Source of the DNA: an uncultured Flavobacteriaceae bacterium
GTDB lineage: Bacteria; Bacteroidota; Bacteroidia; Flavobacteriales; Flavobacteriaceae
Reading direction: 5' to 3'
NCBI GenBank assembly: GCA_943789365.1
Contig: CALSTV010000001.1
Coordinates: forward strand, 930,001 to 994,000
DNA length: 64,000 nucleotides
Positions 1-8,328 of the stretch are shown one piece after another. The notes beneath the pieces were generated by a model. The model searched no databases and had not been told where the DNA came from. It saw nothing but the letters and a program-made list of their open reading frames with translations. The translations under genes were made by a program, and so were the position numbers. Numbering within the stretch: position 1 is the stretch's first letter; every line of letters starts with the position of its first letter.

Positions 1-266
1 TCATTCAGTTGAATTTTATCACCTGCTCCATATTTGGCACGATCTTCTGGTTTTACTTTTCCTACATATATTGTACTCACCAGACTTTTATGCTCCAATT
101 TTTTAACTTCAGAGGCATTCGGTAATTTAGGTGGTTCAATCAACAAATCAGTTTCTCTCATTGTTGTCGTTACCATAAAGAAGAACAAAAGCATAAATAC
201 AATATCTGGTAGGGCTGCTGTGTTTACAGCAGGCAATCCTTTTTTCTTTTTTCCAAATTTAGACAT
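1..266 (-). CDS. ExbD/TolR family biopolymer transporter, partial
   Basis: The 5' part of an ExbD-family protein; the C-terminus lies beyond the left edge. The ATG at 266 opens MSKFGKKKKGLPAVNTAALP, followed by the single transmembrane segment DIVFMLLFFFMVTTT at about residues 21-35. The membrane-proximal Asp at the start of that helix is the conserved proton-path residue of the family. ExbD works with ExbB to convert proton motive force into energy for TonB-dependent outer-membrane transport. It follows a second ExbD gene after only 8 bases, so the cluster reads ExbB, membrane protein, ExbD, ExbD as one operon. Family assignment is firm; the specific TonB partner is unknown. Confidence 0.9.
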   Translation of the reverse strand, partial: MSKFGKKKKGLPAVNTAALPDIVFMLLFFFMVTTTMRETDLLIEPPKLPNASEVKKLEHKSLVSTIYVGKVKPEDRAKYGAGDKIQLN

Positions 267-274
267 ATGGTAAT

Positions 275-904
275 TTATTTAGTTGGTTCTGCATCAGAAA
301 TAATCTGAGGATATGCGTTTTTAATTTTCTTAATTACTGCTTTTAGCTGATCGTTATCTTTATCGTCTAACAAGAGTAATTCTTCATAACTCATACCCGC
401 ATATTTTCCTTTTATATGCGTTTTCGCGTATCTATTTCTCAATTCAGTATAAGCCGCTAACAATTCATTTTGAACGGTTATATACATTCCATAAGAAGTT
501 CCTCTATCACTTTGTACAGAAATAATTGCTTTGTTAGGGTGGTCAGACGAACTGTCTGAACGTTCACCGTTACAATAGTCACATTTCGTACCAGGAATAT
601 TGTCTACTATTTTACCAATACCTCCACCATTGTCTAAGAAGTCAATAGTTGCTTGCTTGATATCTTTAATTTCCATTTCCTCATCTTCAACTAACAATTG
701 ATCATTTCTATTGATGTTGATTTCAAAGATATTTTTCATTTTAACCACAGGTGGGTCAAAATTCTCTGGTGGTTTTTCAGATAATTTACGCGAGATTCCT
801 GAGTCGACATCCATTGTTGTTGTGACCAAGAAAAAGATCAGTAACAAGAAAGCAATATCTGCCATGGAACCTGCATTAATTTCAGGGAGTTCTTTTCTTG
901 CCAT
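275..904 (-). CDS. ExbD/TolR family biopolymer transporter with Cys-containing insert
   Basis: A 209-residue ExbD-family protein with one N-terminal transmembrane helix (about residues 17-31, ADIAFLLLIFFLVTTT with the conserved Asp) and a periplasmic domain. It is longer than a classical ExbD of about 140 residues. The extra length includes a polar stretch with a CDYC pair near residues 109-112 and a charged C-terminal tail. It sits 6 bases downstream of the small membrane protein gene and 8 bases before the next ExbD, so co-transcription is very likely. The two ExbD paralogues probably form a heteromeric stator with the ExbB encoded upstream. The role of the Cys pair is unknown. Confidence 0.92.
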   Translation of the reverse strand: MARKELPEINAGSMADIAFLLLIFFLVTTTMDVDSGISRKLSEKPPENFDPPVVKMKNIFEININRNDQLLVEDEEMEIKDIKQATIDFLDNGGGIGKIVDNIPGTKCDYCNGERSDSSSDHPNKAIISVQSDRGTSYGMYITVQNELLAAYTELRNRYAKTHIKGKYAGMSYEELLLLDDKDNDQLKAVIKKIKNAYPQIISDAEPTK

Positions 905-910
905 ACTAAT

Positions 911-1369
911 TTATTTTATGATTGATTTAACGCCTCCTAACAGGATAGAAGCTACAGCTGCGGCTCCTAATAGTACTGTATACCATATACCTGTACTTAC
1001 CCATTTCGAATTTGCACCTGCTTCACCTCCTTCTAAAACTTCACCTGTAACATCTGTCACGGCTGTATCTGGAGCTAAACCATAAGAAATAGCTAAAAAC
1101 ACTCCCAAAACAACGAGTCCTAATAATGTTTTTTTAAGCGCTGCTGGTTTTTTCAGCAAACTAAAGATAGAGAACAATACTGTAATAGAAGCTACTACAA
1201 TTAACAATCCGATAGAGAAGGAAACCAATGGTCCCACGATCCCTAAAGATCCACCTCCAGAAACGATCTCATCGTCTCCTGTGCTGATAATCTTATAGAA
1301 GAAATAAGCTGCTACAAGTGCTATCAACCCAACAAGGCCTTTTAATATATTTGTTAAATTCTTATTCAT
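911..1369 (-). CDS. Small integral membrane protein of the ExbB-ExbD operon
   Basis: A 152-residue protein with four predicted hydrophobic segments: about residues 9-26, 45-70, 80-97 and 128-148. The third and fourth are separated by an acidic, Gly-rich loop. I recognise no domain. It lies 5 bases after ExbB and 6 bases before ExbD, so it is translated from the same message. That makes an accessory role in the proton channel complex plausible, but this rests on position only. No signal peptide or catalytic motif is visible. Confidence 0.85.
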   Translation of the reverse strand: MNKNLTNILKGLVGLIALVAAYFFYKIISTGDDEIVSGGGSLGIVGPLVSFSIGLLIVVASITVLFSIFSLLKKPAALKKTLLGLVVLGVFLAISYGLAPDTAVTDVTGEVLEGGEAGANSKWVSTGIWYTVLLGAAAVASILLGGVKSIIK

Positions 1370-1374
1370 TGTTT

Positions 1375-2100
1375 TTATTTTTTATGTTTAACCAAAAGGT
1401 CAATTAGTGAGATAGAAGCGTCTTCCATATCATTTACAATACCATCAACTTTAGAGATGATGTAGTTGTAAAATACCTGAAGAATAATAGCCACTACCAA
1501 ACCAAATACGGTTGTTAACAAGGCCACTTTAATACCTCCTGCTACTACTGTTGGTGAGATATCACCAGCTGCTTGAATCGAGTCAAAGGCACCAATCATA
1601 CCGATTACTGTTCCCATAAACCCAAGCATCGGAGCAAGTGCAATAAACAATGACAACCAAGAAATATTTTTCTCTAACAATCCCATTTGCACACCACCGT
1701 AACCTACAACTGCTTTTTCAGCTGCATCTACGCCCTCGTCTACTCTATCTAATCCTTGATAGAAAATAGAAGCAACAGGTCCTTTTGTATTTCTACAAAC
1801 TTCTTTCGCTGCATCAACACCACCAGAAGCCAATGCTTCATCAACACCATTTACCAATTTCTTAGTATTCGTTGTAGCCATATTCAAGTAAATAATTCTT
1901 TCAATAGCAATCGCTAAACCTAATATTAAAGCGACCAAAACAATACCCATAAAGAAGGGTCCACCTTCGATAAAACGTTGTTTTAAAACTTGGTGAAATG
2001 TTTCTGATTCCACAGATTCTGCTGCTTGTGCAAAAGCGCTTTGCGTTGCTCCAAAAAACAATGAACCTGTAATTGCAAGGATTGTAAATACTTTTTTCAT
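1375..2100 (-). CDS. MotA/TolQ/ExbB proton channel family protein
   Basis: A 241-residue ExbB-type protein. It has an N-terminal signal-like segment (residues 1-25, ending AFAQA), then a transmembrane helix at about 49-70 (FFMGIVLVALILGLAIAIER). The two C-terminal helices of the MotA/TolQ/ExbB domain include ISWLSLFIALAPMLGFMGTVIGMI and VALLTTVFGLVVAIILQVFYN. The LGFMGTVIGMI motif is characteristic of the channel. It is the first gene of a tight minus-strand operon with two ExbD genes and energises TonB-dependent transporters such as SusC proteins. Assignment to ExbB rather than TolQ is by neighbourhood and is less certain than the family. Confidence 0.92.
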   Translation of the reverse strand: MKKVFTILAITGSLFFGATQSAFAQAAESVESETFHQVLKQRFIEGGPFFMGIVLVALILGLAIAIERIIYLNMATTNTKKLVNGVDEALASGGVDAAKEVCRNTKGPVASIFYQGLDRVDEGVDAAEKAVVGYGGVQMGLLEKNISWLSLFIALAPMLGFMGTVIGMIGAFDSIQAAGDISPTVVAGGIKVALLTTVFGLVVAIILQVFYNYIISKVDGIVNDMEDASISLIDLLVKHKK

Positions 2101-2170
2101 TTTGATAAAATTAATTTATTAATATAATTAATGAGGGTTATAAAATAGTTCTCAATCTAAGGAAACACTG

Positions 2171-2257
2171 CGGAGAGGAAGGGATTCGAACCCCCGTTAC
2201 AATTTCTTGTAAACACGCTTTCCAAGCGTGCGCCTTAAGCCACTCGGCCACCTCTCC
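2171..2257 (-). tRNA. tRNA-Ser(GGA)
   Basis: Read on the minus strand this folds as a class II tRNA. The 7-bp acceptor stem is GGAGAGG/CCTCTCC with discriminator G, the D arm contains GCCGAGTGGCTTAAGGC, and the anticodon stem ACGC/GCGT encloses the loop TTGGAAA with anticodon GGA. There is a long variable arm (GTTTACAAGAAATTGTAAC) and a T loop TTCGAAT. The long variable arm and the anticodon identify serine (UCC/UCU codons). CCA is not encoded. Confidence 0.97.
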
Positions 2258-2462
2258 AAAATAGATGCCTTCTTAGGGTCAGCAAGTAACAAAAAAATGT
2301 TCATTATATAAAAAAAATCATGTGTTTATTTACCTACAATATGTGATTTTATACACATTTTTATAAAATGACTTAAAAAAACAAGGCTCCAACTATTGTT
2401 TAGACATATGTACTTAGCTTAACAACACTCAATTTCTATGGTTTTGTTTCAAAAATTGGACC

Positions 2463-2490
2463 AAAAAAAAGCTGCCAAAAAAGGCAGCTT
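2463..2490 (-). terminator. Rho-independent terminator after accC
   Basis: An 8-bp perfect stem AAGCTGCC/GGCAGCTT with a 6-nt A/T loop. It is followed on the minus strand by eight T residues, 24 bases past the accC stop. The rest of 2258-2513 between this hairpin and the tRNA is AT-rich and I see no gene in it. Confidence 0.88.
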
Positions 2491-2513
2491 TCATATTTAT
2501 ATTTAAACAATTC

Positions 2514-3851
2514 TTATTCCATTTCAAAATCTTCCATAAATTTTGTCGTGTAATTTCCGCTTACATAAGCTGGATCATCCATCAACTGTCTATGGAAAGG
2601 TATCGTTGTGTTAACCCCTTCAATGATAAACTCATCAAGAGCTCGTTTCATTTTTCCAATTGCTTCTTCTCTGGTTTGCGCGGTTGTAATTAACTTTGCA
2701 ATCATAGAATCGTAGTTTGGTGGAATTGAATACCCAGCATATACATGTGTATCCAAACGTACACCGTGCCCACCTGGTGCATGAAATGTTGTTATTTTTC
2801 CTGGCGCAGGTCTAAATCCTCTATAAGGGTCTTCTGCGTTGATTCTACATTCGATAGAGTGTAATTTCGGCAAGTAGTGTTTCCCTGTAATAGGGATTCC
2901 AGCTGCGACAGAAATTTGTTCGCGAATCAAGTCAAAATCAATTACTTGTTCTGTAATTGGATGTTCTACTTGAATACGTGTATTCATTTCCATAAAGTAG
3001 AAATTACGATCTTTATCTACCAAAAACTCAACCGTACCAGCTCCTTCGTATTTTATATACTCTGCAGCTTTCACAGCAGCTTCTCCCATTTTAAGACGTA
3101 AGTCATCTGTCATAAATGGAGAAGGTGTTTCCTCTGTTAATTTTTGGTGACGTCTTTGTACAGAGCAATCTCTTTCTGACAAGTGGCATGCTTTCCCAAA
3201 GGAATCTCCAATAATTTGAATTTCAATATGACGCGGTTCTTGGATCAATTTCTCCATATACATATCGTCATTACCAAAAGCAGCTTTCGATTCATATCGG
3301 GCAGAATCCCATGCGTCTTCAAGATCTTCTTCTTTCCAAACAGCACGCATTCCTTTACCTCCACCACCGGCAGATGCTTTTAACATTACAGGGTATCCTG
3401 CCTCATCTGCTAATTTTTTACATTCAGGAAAATCTGCAATTACACCTTCACTTCCTGGTACACAAGGCACACCTGCAGCAATCATAGTCGATTTTGCATT
3501 GGCTTTGTCTCCCATTCTATCAATCATCTCTGCACTTGCACCGATAAATTTTATATCGTGCTCTTCGCATAGGCTTGAAAACTTAGAGTTTTCCGAAAGA
3601 AAACCATATCCAGGATGGATCGCATCTGCATTTGTTATTTCTGCAACAGCCAATATATTCGACATTTTTAAATACGAATCAGTACTCGCTGGCGGGCCAA
3701 TACATACGGCTTCGTCTGCAAATTTAACATGTAAACTTTCAGCATCTGCGGTAGAATATACCGCAACGGTTTTAATCCCCATTTCTTTACATGTTCTGAT
3801 AACACGTAATGCTATTTCACCTCTATTGGCAATTAATATTTTTTTAAACAT
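2514..3851 (-). CDS. accC: Acetyl-CoA carboxylase biotin carboxylase subunit
   Basis: 445 residues, the normal length. It carboxylates the biotin of AccB with bicarbonate and ATP in the first step of fatty acid synthesis. The N-terminus [17 protein letters not shown] is the family signature, followed by the ATP-grasp glycine loop [10 protein letters not shown], the CSVQRRHQK segment, and [10 protein letters not shown] near the active site. The start at 3851 is chosen because the family sequence begins there; a longer frame extends 17 codons upstream without similarity. It lies 80 bases downstream of accB, with fabH before that, forming a fatty acid synthesis operon closed by the terminator at 2463. 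Confidence 0.98.
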   Translation of the reverse strand: MFKKILIANRGEIALRVIRTCKEMGIKTVAVYSTADAESLHVKFADEAVCIGPPASTDSYLKMSNILAVAEITNADAIHPGYGFLSENSKFSSLCEEHDIKFIGASAEMIDRMGDKANAKSTMIAAGVPCVPGSEGVIADFPECKKLADEAGYPVMLKASAGGGGKGMRAVWKEEDLEDAWDSARYESKAAFGNDDMYMEKLIQEPRHIEIQIIGDSFGKACHLSERDCSVQRRHQKLTEETPSPFMTDDLRLKMGEAAVKAAEYIKYEGAGTVEFLVDKDRNFYFMEMNTRIQVEHPITEQVIDFDLIREQISVAAGIPITGKHYLPKLHSIECRINAEDPYRGFRPAPGKITTFHAPGGHGVRLDTHVYAGYSIPPNYDSMIAKLITTAQTREEAIGKMKRALDEFIIEGVNTTIPFHRQLMDDPAYVSGNYTTKFMEDFEME

Positions 3852-3931
3852 AATGATTTCAATTTTACTTAGTGCTATTGTAAGGAATTTACAACTAGCC
3901 AATCAGTGTTTATAAATTATGCTTTATAAAA

Positions 3932-4432
3932 TTAAGAAGGGTCTACCAAAAATAATGGTTGGCCAAATTCTACAGGTGAAGAATCTTCGACTAAAATTTT
4001 CACGATTTTTCCAGAAACTTCAGATTCGATTTCATTGAACAATTTCATTGCTTCAATAACGCATACTACTGAGTCGTCAGAAACCACATCACCAACTTCT
4101 ACAAACATAGGTTTGTCTGGTGAAGGTTTTCTGTAAAAAGTACCTATAATTGGCGACTTTATAGTTAGATATTTAGACTCATCATCAGCAGGCGCTGCAG
4201 GAGCGGCAGCTGCTGGAGCAGCAGGAGCGGCAGGCGCTTCTACTGGAGGAACCACTTGAGAAACTACTGGAATTTGAGCAGTGGCTAATGGTGCTTGCTG
4301 CACAATGGTTGTTTCTGCAGCCCCGGCCCCTGTTTTCACAGTGATCTTAATATCTTCCATCTCTAATTTTACTTCACTTGCACCAGATTTGGCGACAAAT
4401 TTTATCAAATTTTGAATGTCTTTAATTTCCAT
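3932..4432 (-). CDS. accB: Acetyl-CoA carboxylase biotin carboxyl carrier protein
   Basis: 166 residues. It has an N-terminal helical region, then an Ala/Pro-rich flexible linker at about residues 62-83. The C-terminal biotinyl domain carries the biotinylation motif EAMKLFNE with Lys130 as the biotin attachment site. It is the carrier that shuttles carboxybiotin between AccC and the carboxyltransferase. It lies between fabH (45 bases upstream) and accC (80 bases downstream). Length and linker are ordinary for the family. Confidence 0.97.
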   Translation of the reverse strand: MEIKDIQNLIKFVAKSGASEVKLEMEDIKITVKTGAGAAETTIVQQAPLATAQIPVVSQVVPPVEAPAAPAAPAAAAPAAPADDESKYLTIKSPIIGTFYRKPSPDKPMFVEVGDVVSDDSVVCVIEAMKLFNEIESEVSGKIVKILVEDSSPVEFGQPLFLVDPS

Positions 4433-4477
4433 AATATTCTTGATTATAATAATAAGTGTACTAAGTTACGTTTTTAT

Positions 4478-5473
4478 TTATGAATTGTATGCCCATTTTA
4501 AATAGACTGCACCCCATGTAAATCCACCACCAAAAGCGGCAAATACGATATTATCTCCTTTTTTTAATTGTTCTTCATAATCCGCTAATAATAGAGGCAA
4601 GGTAGCAGATGTGGTGTTTCCATAATTTTGAATATTGACCATTACCTTGTCCATATCTAAATTAATTCTTCGAGCAGTTGCTTCGATGATCCGTTGATTC
4701 GCTTGATGAGGAGCCAACCAATCTACATCTTCATTGGTAAGGTTGTTGCGTTCTAATAGTTTTACACTCGCATCAGCCATGTTCGAAACAGCGTATTTGA
4801 ATACTGTTCTTCCTTCTTGCTTTATATAGTGTTGTCCTTTTTCTAAAGTCTCAGCTGAAGTTGGCAATAAAGAACCTCCTGCTTCAATACGCAAAAACTC
4901 TCTTCCTATACCGTCACTTCTTAAATACTCATCTTGTAACCCGAGTCCTTCTTCATTCGGTTCAAATAATGCGGCACCGGCACCATCTCCAAAAATAATA
5001 CAAGTAGTTCTATCGGTATAGTCAACGATAGAAGACATTTTATCTGCACCAATCACTAACACTTTTTTATACCTACCCGATTCTATATACGTCGCCGCAG
5101 TAGACATTGCATATAGAAAGCTAGAACAGGCTGCTTGTAGATCATAACCGAAGGCGTTTACAGCGCCAATTTCAGTAGCAACGAACACAGCCGTTGAGGC
5201 CACATTCATATCTGGCGTTGCTGTACCAATAATCACCATGTCTATTTCAGCTGGATCTAATCCTCTTTTTGCAATTAAATCTTGAGCTGCTTTTACCGCC
5301 AAATATGAGGTTGGTTTGTCGGCATCTTTTAAGATTCTTCTTTCTTTTATTCCTGTACGCGTAAAAATCCACTCGTCATTGGTTTCTACTAAAGTTTCTA
5401 ACTCTTTGTTTGTAAGAGCGTAGTCAGGAACATATTTTCCTACTGCTGTAATTGCTGCAGTTGTTTTACCCAT
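4478..5473 (-). CDS. fabH: 3-oxoacyl-ACP synthase III (KAS III)
   Basis: 331 residues. It condenses acetyl-CoA with malonyl-ACP to start fatty acid synthesis. The catalytic triad is visible: Cys116 in QAACSSF, His256 in APHQANQR and Asn286 in YGNTTSA. The substrate-binding segment EWIFTRTGIKERR near residues 34-46 is typical. It is followed by accB and accC on the same strand. A terminator at 5605-5629 separates it from rpmF, so it may have its own promoter in the 178-base gap, though I could not pick a convincing one. Flavobacteria often hold two fabH genes; only one is in this window. Confidence 0.97.
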   Translation of the reverse strand: MGKTTAAITAVGKYVPDYALTNKELETLVETNDEWIFTRTGIKERRILKDADKPTSYLAVKAAQDLIAKRGLDPAEIDMVIIGTATPDMNVASTAVFVATEIGAVNAFGYDLQAACSSFLYAMSTAATYIESGRYKKVLVIGADKMSSIVDYTDRTTCIIFGDGAGAALFEPNEEGLGLQDEYLRSDGIGREFLRIEAGGSLLPTSAETLEKGQHYIKQEGRTVFKYAVSNMADASVKLLERNNLTNEDVDWLAPHQANQRIIEATARRINLDMDKVMVNIQNYGNTTSATLPLLLADYEEQLKKGDNIVFAAFGGGFTWGAVYLKWAYNS

Positions 5474-5602
5474 AATTTGTAAATTTATAGACCTTTTTGA
5501 ATATAAAACTAATCGAAAAAATCAAAGGTCAAAAGTAATAAAATTTCTTTTACAAGAAGGCCATAAAAAGCCGATAATTATACTTTTTCACTCTAAAACA
5601 CC

Positions 5603-5631
5603 AAAAAACCCTCTAAATAAGAGGGTTTTTC
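5603..5631 (-). terminator. Rho-independent terminator after rpmF
   Basis: Stem AAAACCCTC/GAGGGTTTT with a 7-nt loop, followed on the minus strand by a T run, 21 bases downstream of the rpmF stop. It should limit read-through from the rpmF transcript into fabH. Confidence 0.85.
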
Positions 5632-5651
5632 TTAATAATCTTTAAAGGCAA

Positions 5652-5846
5652 TTACGCTTCTGTTTCTACAGAATCAATTACTATTTGTCCTTTATAGTAC
5701 AATTTACCTTCATGCCAGTGAGCTCTGTGGTACAAGTGTGCTTCTCCTGTTGTTGGATCTACAGCTACTGTAGGAGCTACTGCTTTGTAATGTGTTCTTC
5801 TTTTATCTCTTCTTTGTTTAGATATCTTTCTCTTAGGATGTGCCAT
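5652..5846 (-). CDS. rpmF: 50S ribosomal protein L32
   Basis: 64 residues beginning [19 protein letters not shown], the standard bL32 N-terminus, and rich in Lys/Arg. The zinc-binding Cys residues found in some L32 proteins are absent, as in other Bacteroidota forms. The gene lies 4 bases downstream of the DUF177 gene, the usual yceD-rpmF pairing in bacteria. A terminator follows it. Confidence 0.97.
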   Translation of the reverse strand: MAHPKRKISKQRRDKRRTHYKAVAPTVAVDPTTGEAHLYHRAHWHEGKLYYKGQIVIDSVETEA

Positions 5847-5850
5847 TGTG

Positions 5851-6390
5851 TTACTTTTTATCTATTAATAAATCTTTTAACTTCCCCCAACGCGGGTCCG
5901 TTGTATCTTTTGTATCTGTTGTATTATTTTCTATTTTATATGCTTCCAATCGATCTTGCGCTTCTGACTTAATGGTACCATCCTCAATTCCTGGCCTCAC
6001 TCTTTTAGCTGGAATTGACAAAACCAACATTTCAAATATCGAATGCCCGACATTTATTTTGTGTGCTGAATGGGGAATATAGATGATTTCTTCGTTTCCA
6101 TCATCATAACCTTCTCCAAACTTCACTATTAAAGACATTGCTCCTTTTACTTCTAAATCAAAAGGCTCTCCACTTACATCGCAAGGAACATTAACAGTCC
6201 CTTTAGAGGTAAACGTCATCTCTAACAAGGTTGACTTCTTTACAAAATCCAACTTTACTTTTAAAGCGGCTCCCATAAACTCGTCGTATTGAAACGCATC
6301 AAAGAACGTATTATCAATCTGATATTCAAATTCATGCTTTCCTTCCTTTAAACCTATAAAAGGAACATCAAACGTTTTCATTTCTTTCAT
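5851..6390 (-). CDS. DUF177 (YceD) family protein
   Basis: About 179 residues from the ATG at 6390 (a GTG three codons upstream is less likely). It has the DUF177 core with the segment [19 protein letters not shown] and an acidic C-terminal region. The protein family is linked to 23S rRNA accumulation in some bacteria and in plastids. It sits immediately upstream of rpmF, the classical YceD-L32 arrangement. Only one Cys remains of the CxxC seen in many homologues, which is common in Bacteroidota. Molecular function is not settled. Confidence 0.88.
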   Translation of the reverse strand: MKEMKTFDVPFIGLKEGKHEFEYQIDNTFFDAFQYDEFMGAALKVKLDFVKKSTLLEMTFTSKGTVNVPCDVSGEPFDLEVKGAMSLIVKFGEGYDDGNEEIIYIPHSAHKINVGHSIFEMLVLSIPAKRVRPGIEDGTIKSEAQDRLEAYKIENNTTDTKDTTDPRWGKLKDLLIDKK

Positions 6391-6465
6391 CTTGAACACC
6401 GATTTGAGCGTGCAAAGATATGAAATTTCATTTTATTTCATAGAAAAGAAACTAAAAATTATACA

Positions 6466-7509
6466 TTAATATTGTTTTCTAGACTTTAAACTGTTTTTTG
6501 CCAGTATTTTATAGTCTTTTCGTGTCTTAAATATTTTCAACGCCGTAAACAAAGCTTCCTTAAAGGAAGAGGCGTCGGCCTCATTCTTTCCCGCTATTTC
6601 AAAGGCAGTTCCATGATCTGGTGAGGTTCGAATTTCCGACAAGCCTGCGGTAAAATTCACCCCATTTCCAAAAGAAATAGATTTAAACCCTACCAATCCT
6701 TGATCGTGATACATAGCCAATACCCCATCAAATTGTTTGTATTTCTCCGAACCAAAAAAGCCATCAGCAGCATAGGGACCATACACAAGTTTTCCAGATT
6801 CCTGAATATGTTCTATCGTAGGACGAATGACAGCATCATCTTCTTCTCCTATAACACCTTTATCTCCACAATGAGGATTCAACCCAAGAACAGCAATTTT
6901 TGGTTTGTCAATCCCAAAGTCTTTAAGAAGAGTATCATACATTATTCCCACTTTCTTTTCTATCAATTCTTTAGTAATTGTCTCTGCTATTTTTGATACT
7001 GGCACATGCCCAGTTATAAGCCCCAAACGCAGACTGTCTGTCATTAAAATCATTAGGCTTTCACCTTCTAACTTCGATTCTAGATATTCAGTATGACCAA
7101 CAAAATCAAAAGTTTCTGATTGAATATTATCTTTACTTATTGGTGCAGTGATCAATACGGCAACTTTGTTTTCTTTCAATGCTTTGGTTGCAGCCTCCAA
7201 AGACAATAACGCCGCACTACCCGACTCTTTTGTTGGCGTTCCTAGTGAAATAGCAACGTCGTCTTTCCAGACAGAAACAACATTCAATTTCCCATGAACT
7301 ACACGGTCTACAGACGCTACTTCTTGTATACGCAACTCAGACTCCAAAGCTTTTTTATGAAACAACACTGCTTTCTGAGAAGCAAATAACACAGGTGTAC
7401 AAAAATCAAACATGCGCTTGTCTTCAAAAGTTTTTAATATTACCTCCAAACCAATACCGTTCAAATCACCTATTGATATTCCTACTTTTATTTTTTCCTC
7501 TTTGTCCAT
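6466..7509 (-). CDS. pdxA: 4-hydroxythreonine-4-phosphate dehydrogenase
   Basis: 347 residues. It oxidises 4-phosphohydroxy-L-threonine in the DXP-dependent route to pyridoxal 5'-phosphate. Recognisable blocks are GISIGDLNGIGLEV at the N-terminus, GHTEYLE, the metal-binding GHVPVSKIAE, GLNPHCGDKG and MYHDQGLVGFK. Its partner pdxJ lies in this window at 12770-13486, so two successive steps of B6 synthesis are encoded 5 kb apart. It is divergent from ribE across a 62-base gap and heads the run towards DUF177 and rpmF (75-base gap). Confidence 0.97.
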   Translation of the reverse strand: MDKEEKIKVGISIGDLNGIGLEVILKTFEDKRMFDFCTPVLFASQKAVLFHKKALESELRIQEVASVDRVVHGKLNVVSVWKDDVAISLGTPTKESGSAALLSLEAATKALKENKVAVLITAPISKDNIQSETFDFVGHTEYLESKLEGESLMILMTDSLRLGLITGHVPVSKIAETITKELIEKKVGIMYDTLLKDFGIDKPKIAVLGLNPHCGDKGVIGEEDDAVIRPTIEHIQESGKLVYGPYAADGFFGSEKYKQFDGVLAMYHDQGLVGFKSISFGNGVNFTAGLSEIRTSPDHGTAFEIAGKNEADASSFKEALFTALKIFKTRKDYKILAKNSLKSRKQY

Positions 7510-7528
7510 TCAAGTACTTTATTATGCT

Positions 7529-7550
7529 TATTTTTGATGTCTCAAAAGTA
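7529..7550. promoter_or_regulatory. Facing -7 promoter elements for ribE and pdxA
   Basis: The 62-base divergent gap holds TATTTTTG (7529-7536, plus strand, towards ribE) and TACTTTTG (7550-7543, minus strand, towards pdxA). Both match the Bacteroidota -7 consensus TAnnTTTG. Neither has a clear TTG at the expected -33 position, so the assignment is moderate. The two elements are 6 bases apart, so the promoters probably compete. Confidence 0.5.
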
Positions 7551-7571
7551 ATCATTTAAATTGAATATTGT

Positions 7572-8162
7572 ATGTTCACAGGTATTATCGAAAAATTAGG
7601 TAACGTTGAAAATATTACCAAAGAAAATGACAATTTACACATTGCCATTTCTGCGGAGTTTACTTCTGAATTAAAAATTGACCAAAGTGTTGCTCACAAT
7701 GGGGTTTGCCTAACTGTTGTGGCTATAAAAAACAACACCTACACCGTTACTGCCATCAAAGAAACCTTGGATAAAACTAATTTAAACAATTTAGAAATTG
7801 GTACTGAAGTGAATCTGGAGCGCGCTATGAAGTTAGGCGACCGTTTGGATGGACATATTGTGCAGGGCCATGTTGATCAAACTGCAACATGCACACATAT
7901 TGAAAACAAAAACGGAAGTTGGGAGTTTACATTTACATACAACCCAAAACTAAACAATATTACAATTGAAAAAGGTTCTATTACTATTAACGGCACCAGT
8001 CTTACTGTTGTAAATTCAAAAATAAATGAATTTAGTGTAGCCATCATCCCCTACACTTATGAACACACCAATTTTCACAATTTCACAGTTGGAACGGAAG
8101 TGAATTTGGAATTCGATGTTATTGGCAAATACGTCTCAAGACTCATGGAAGTAAAAGGATAA
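7572..8162 (+). CDS. ribE: Riboflavin synthase alpha chain
   Basis: 196 residues. It dismutates two 6,7-dimethyl-8-ribityllumazine molecules to riboflavin. The start MFTGIIEKLG is diagnostic. The protein is two tandem lumazine-binding barrels of about 95 residues: the first carries AHNGVCLTVV, the second has HIVQGHVDQ and the matching INGTSLTVVN. It stands alone on the plus strand. I see no FMN riboswitch upstream; the gap is too short for one. Confidence 0.97.
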   Translation: MFTGIIEKLGNVENITKENDNLHIAISAEFTSELKIDQSVAHNGVCLTVVAIKNNTYTVTAIKETLDKTNLNNLEIGTEVNLERAMKLGDRLDGHIVQGHVDQTATCTHIENKNGSWEFTFTYNPKLNNITIEKGSITINGTSLTVVNSKINEFSVAIIPYTYEHTNFHNFTVGTEVNLEFDVIGKYVSRLMEVKG

Positions 8163-8297
8163 TTCATCTGTCAGGAAACAAAAATCATCACAGACGAACT
8201 TATTCTTTTCTATTCAATAATACTAAAATAGTTTTCACGAAAAACTGCTGTACATTTATTATAATTCAATTTTAGCTTCTTTCTTAATTCTTAGAAG

Positions 8298-8305
8298 TAT
8301 CTTTG
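8298..8305 (+). promoter_or_regulatory. Possible -7 element for the DEAD-box helicase gene
   Basis: TATCTTTG matches TAnnTTTG and lies 23 bases upstream of the ATG at 8329. No clear -33 TTG is seen, so this is tentative. Confidence 0.4.
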
Positions 8306-8328
8306 CCAGATAATTGAATTTTTTACAC

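Noticed and set aside
5685-6082. Plus-strand open frames opposite rpmF and DUF177
   Set aside because: They run antisense to conserved genes, have no family character and no ribosome-binding or promoter signal.
7510-7571. FMN riboswitch before riboflavin synthase
   Set aside because: The gap is only 62 bases and lacks the conserved RFN helices.
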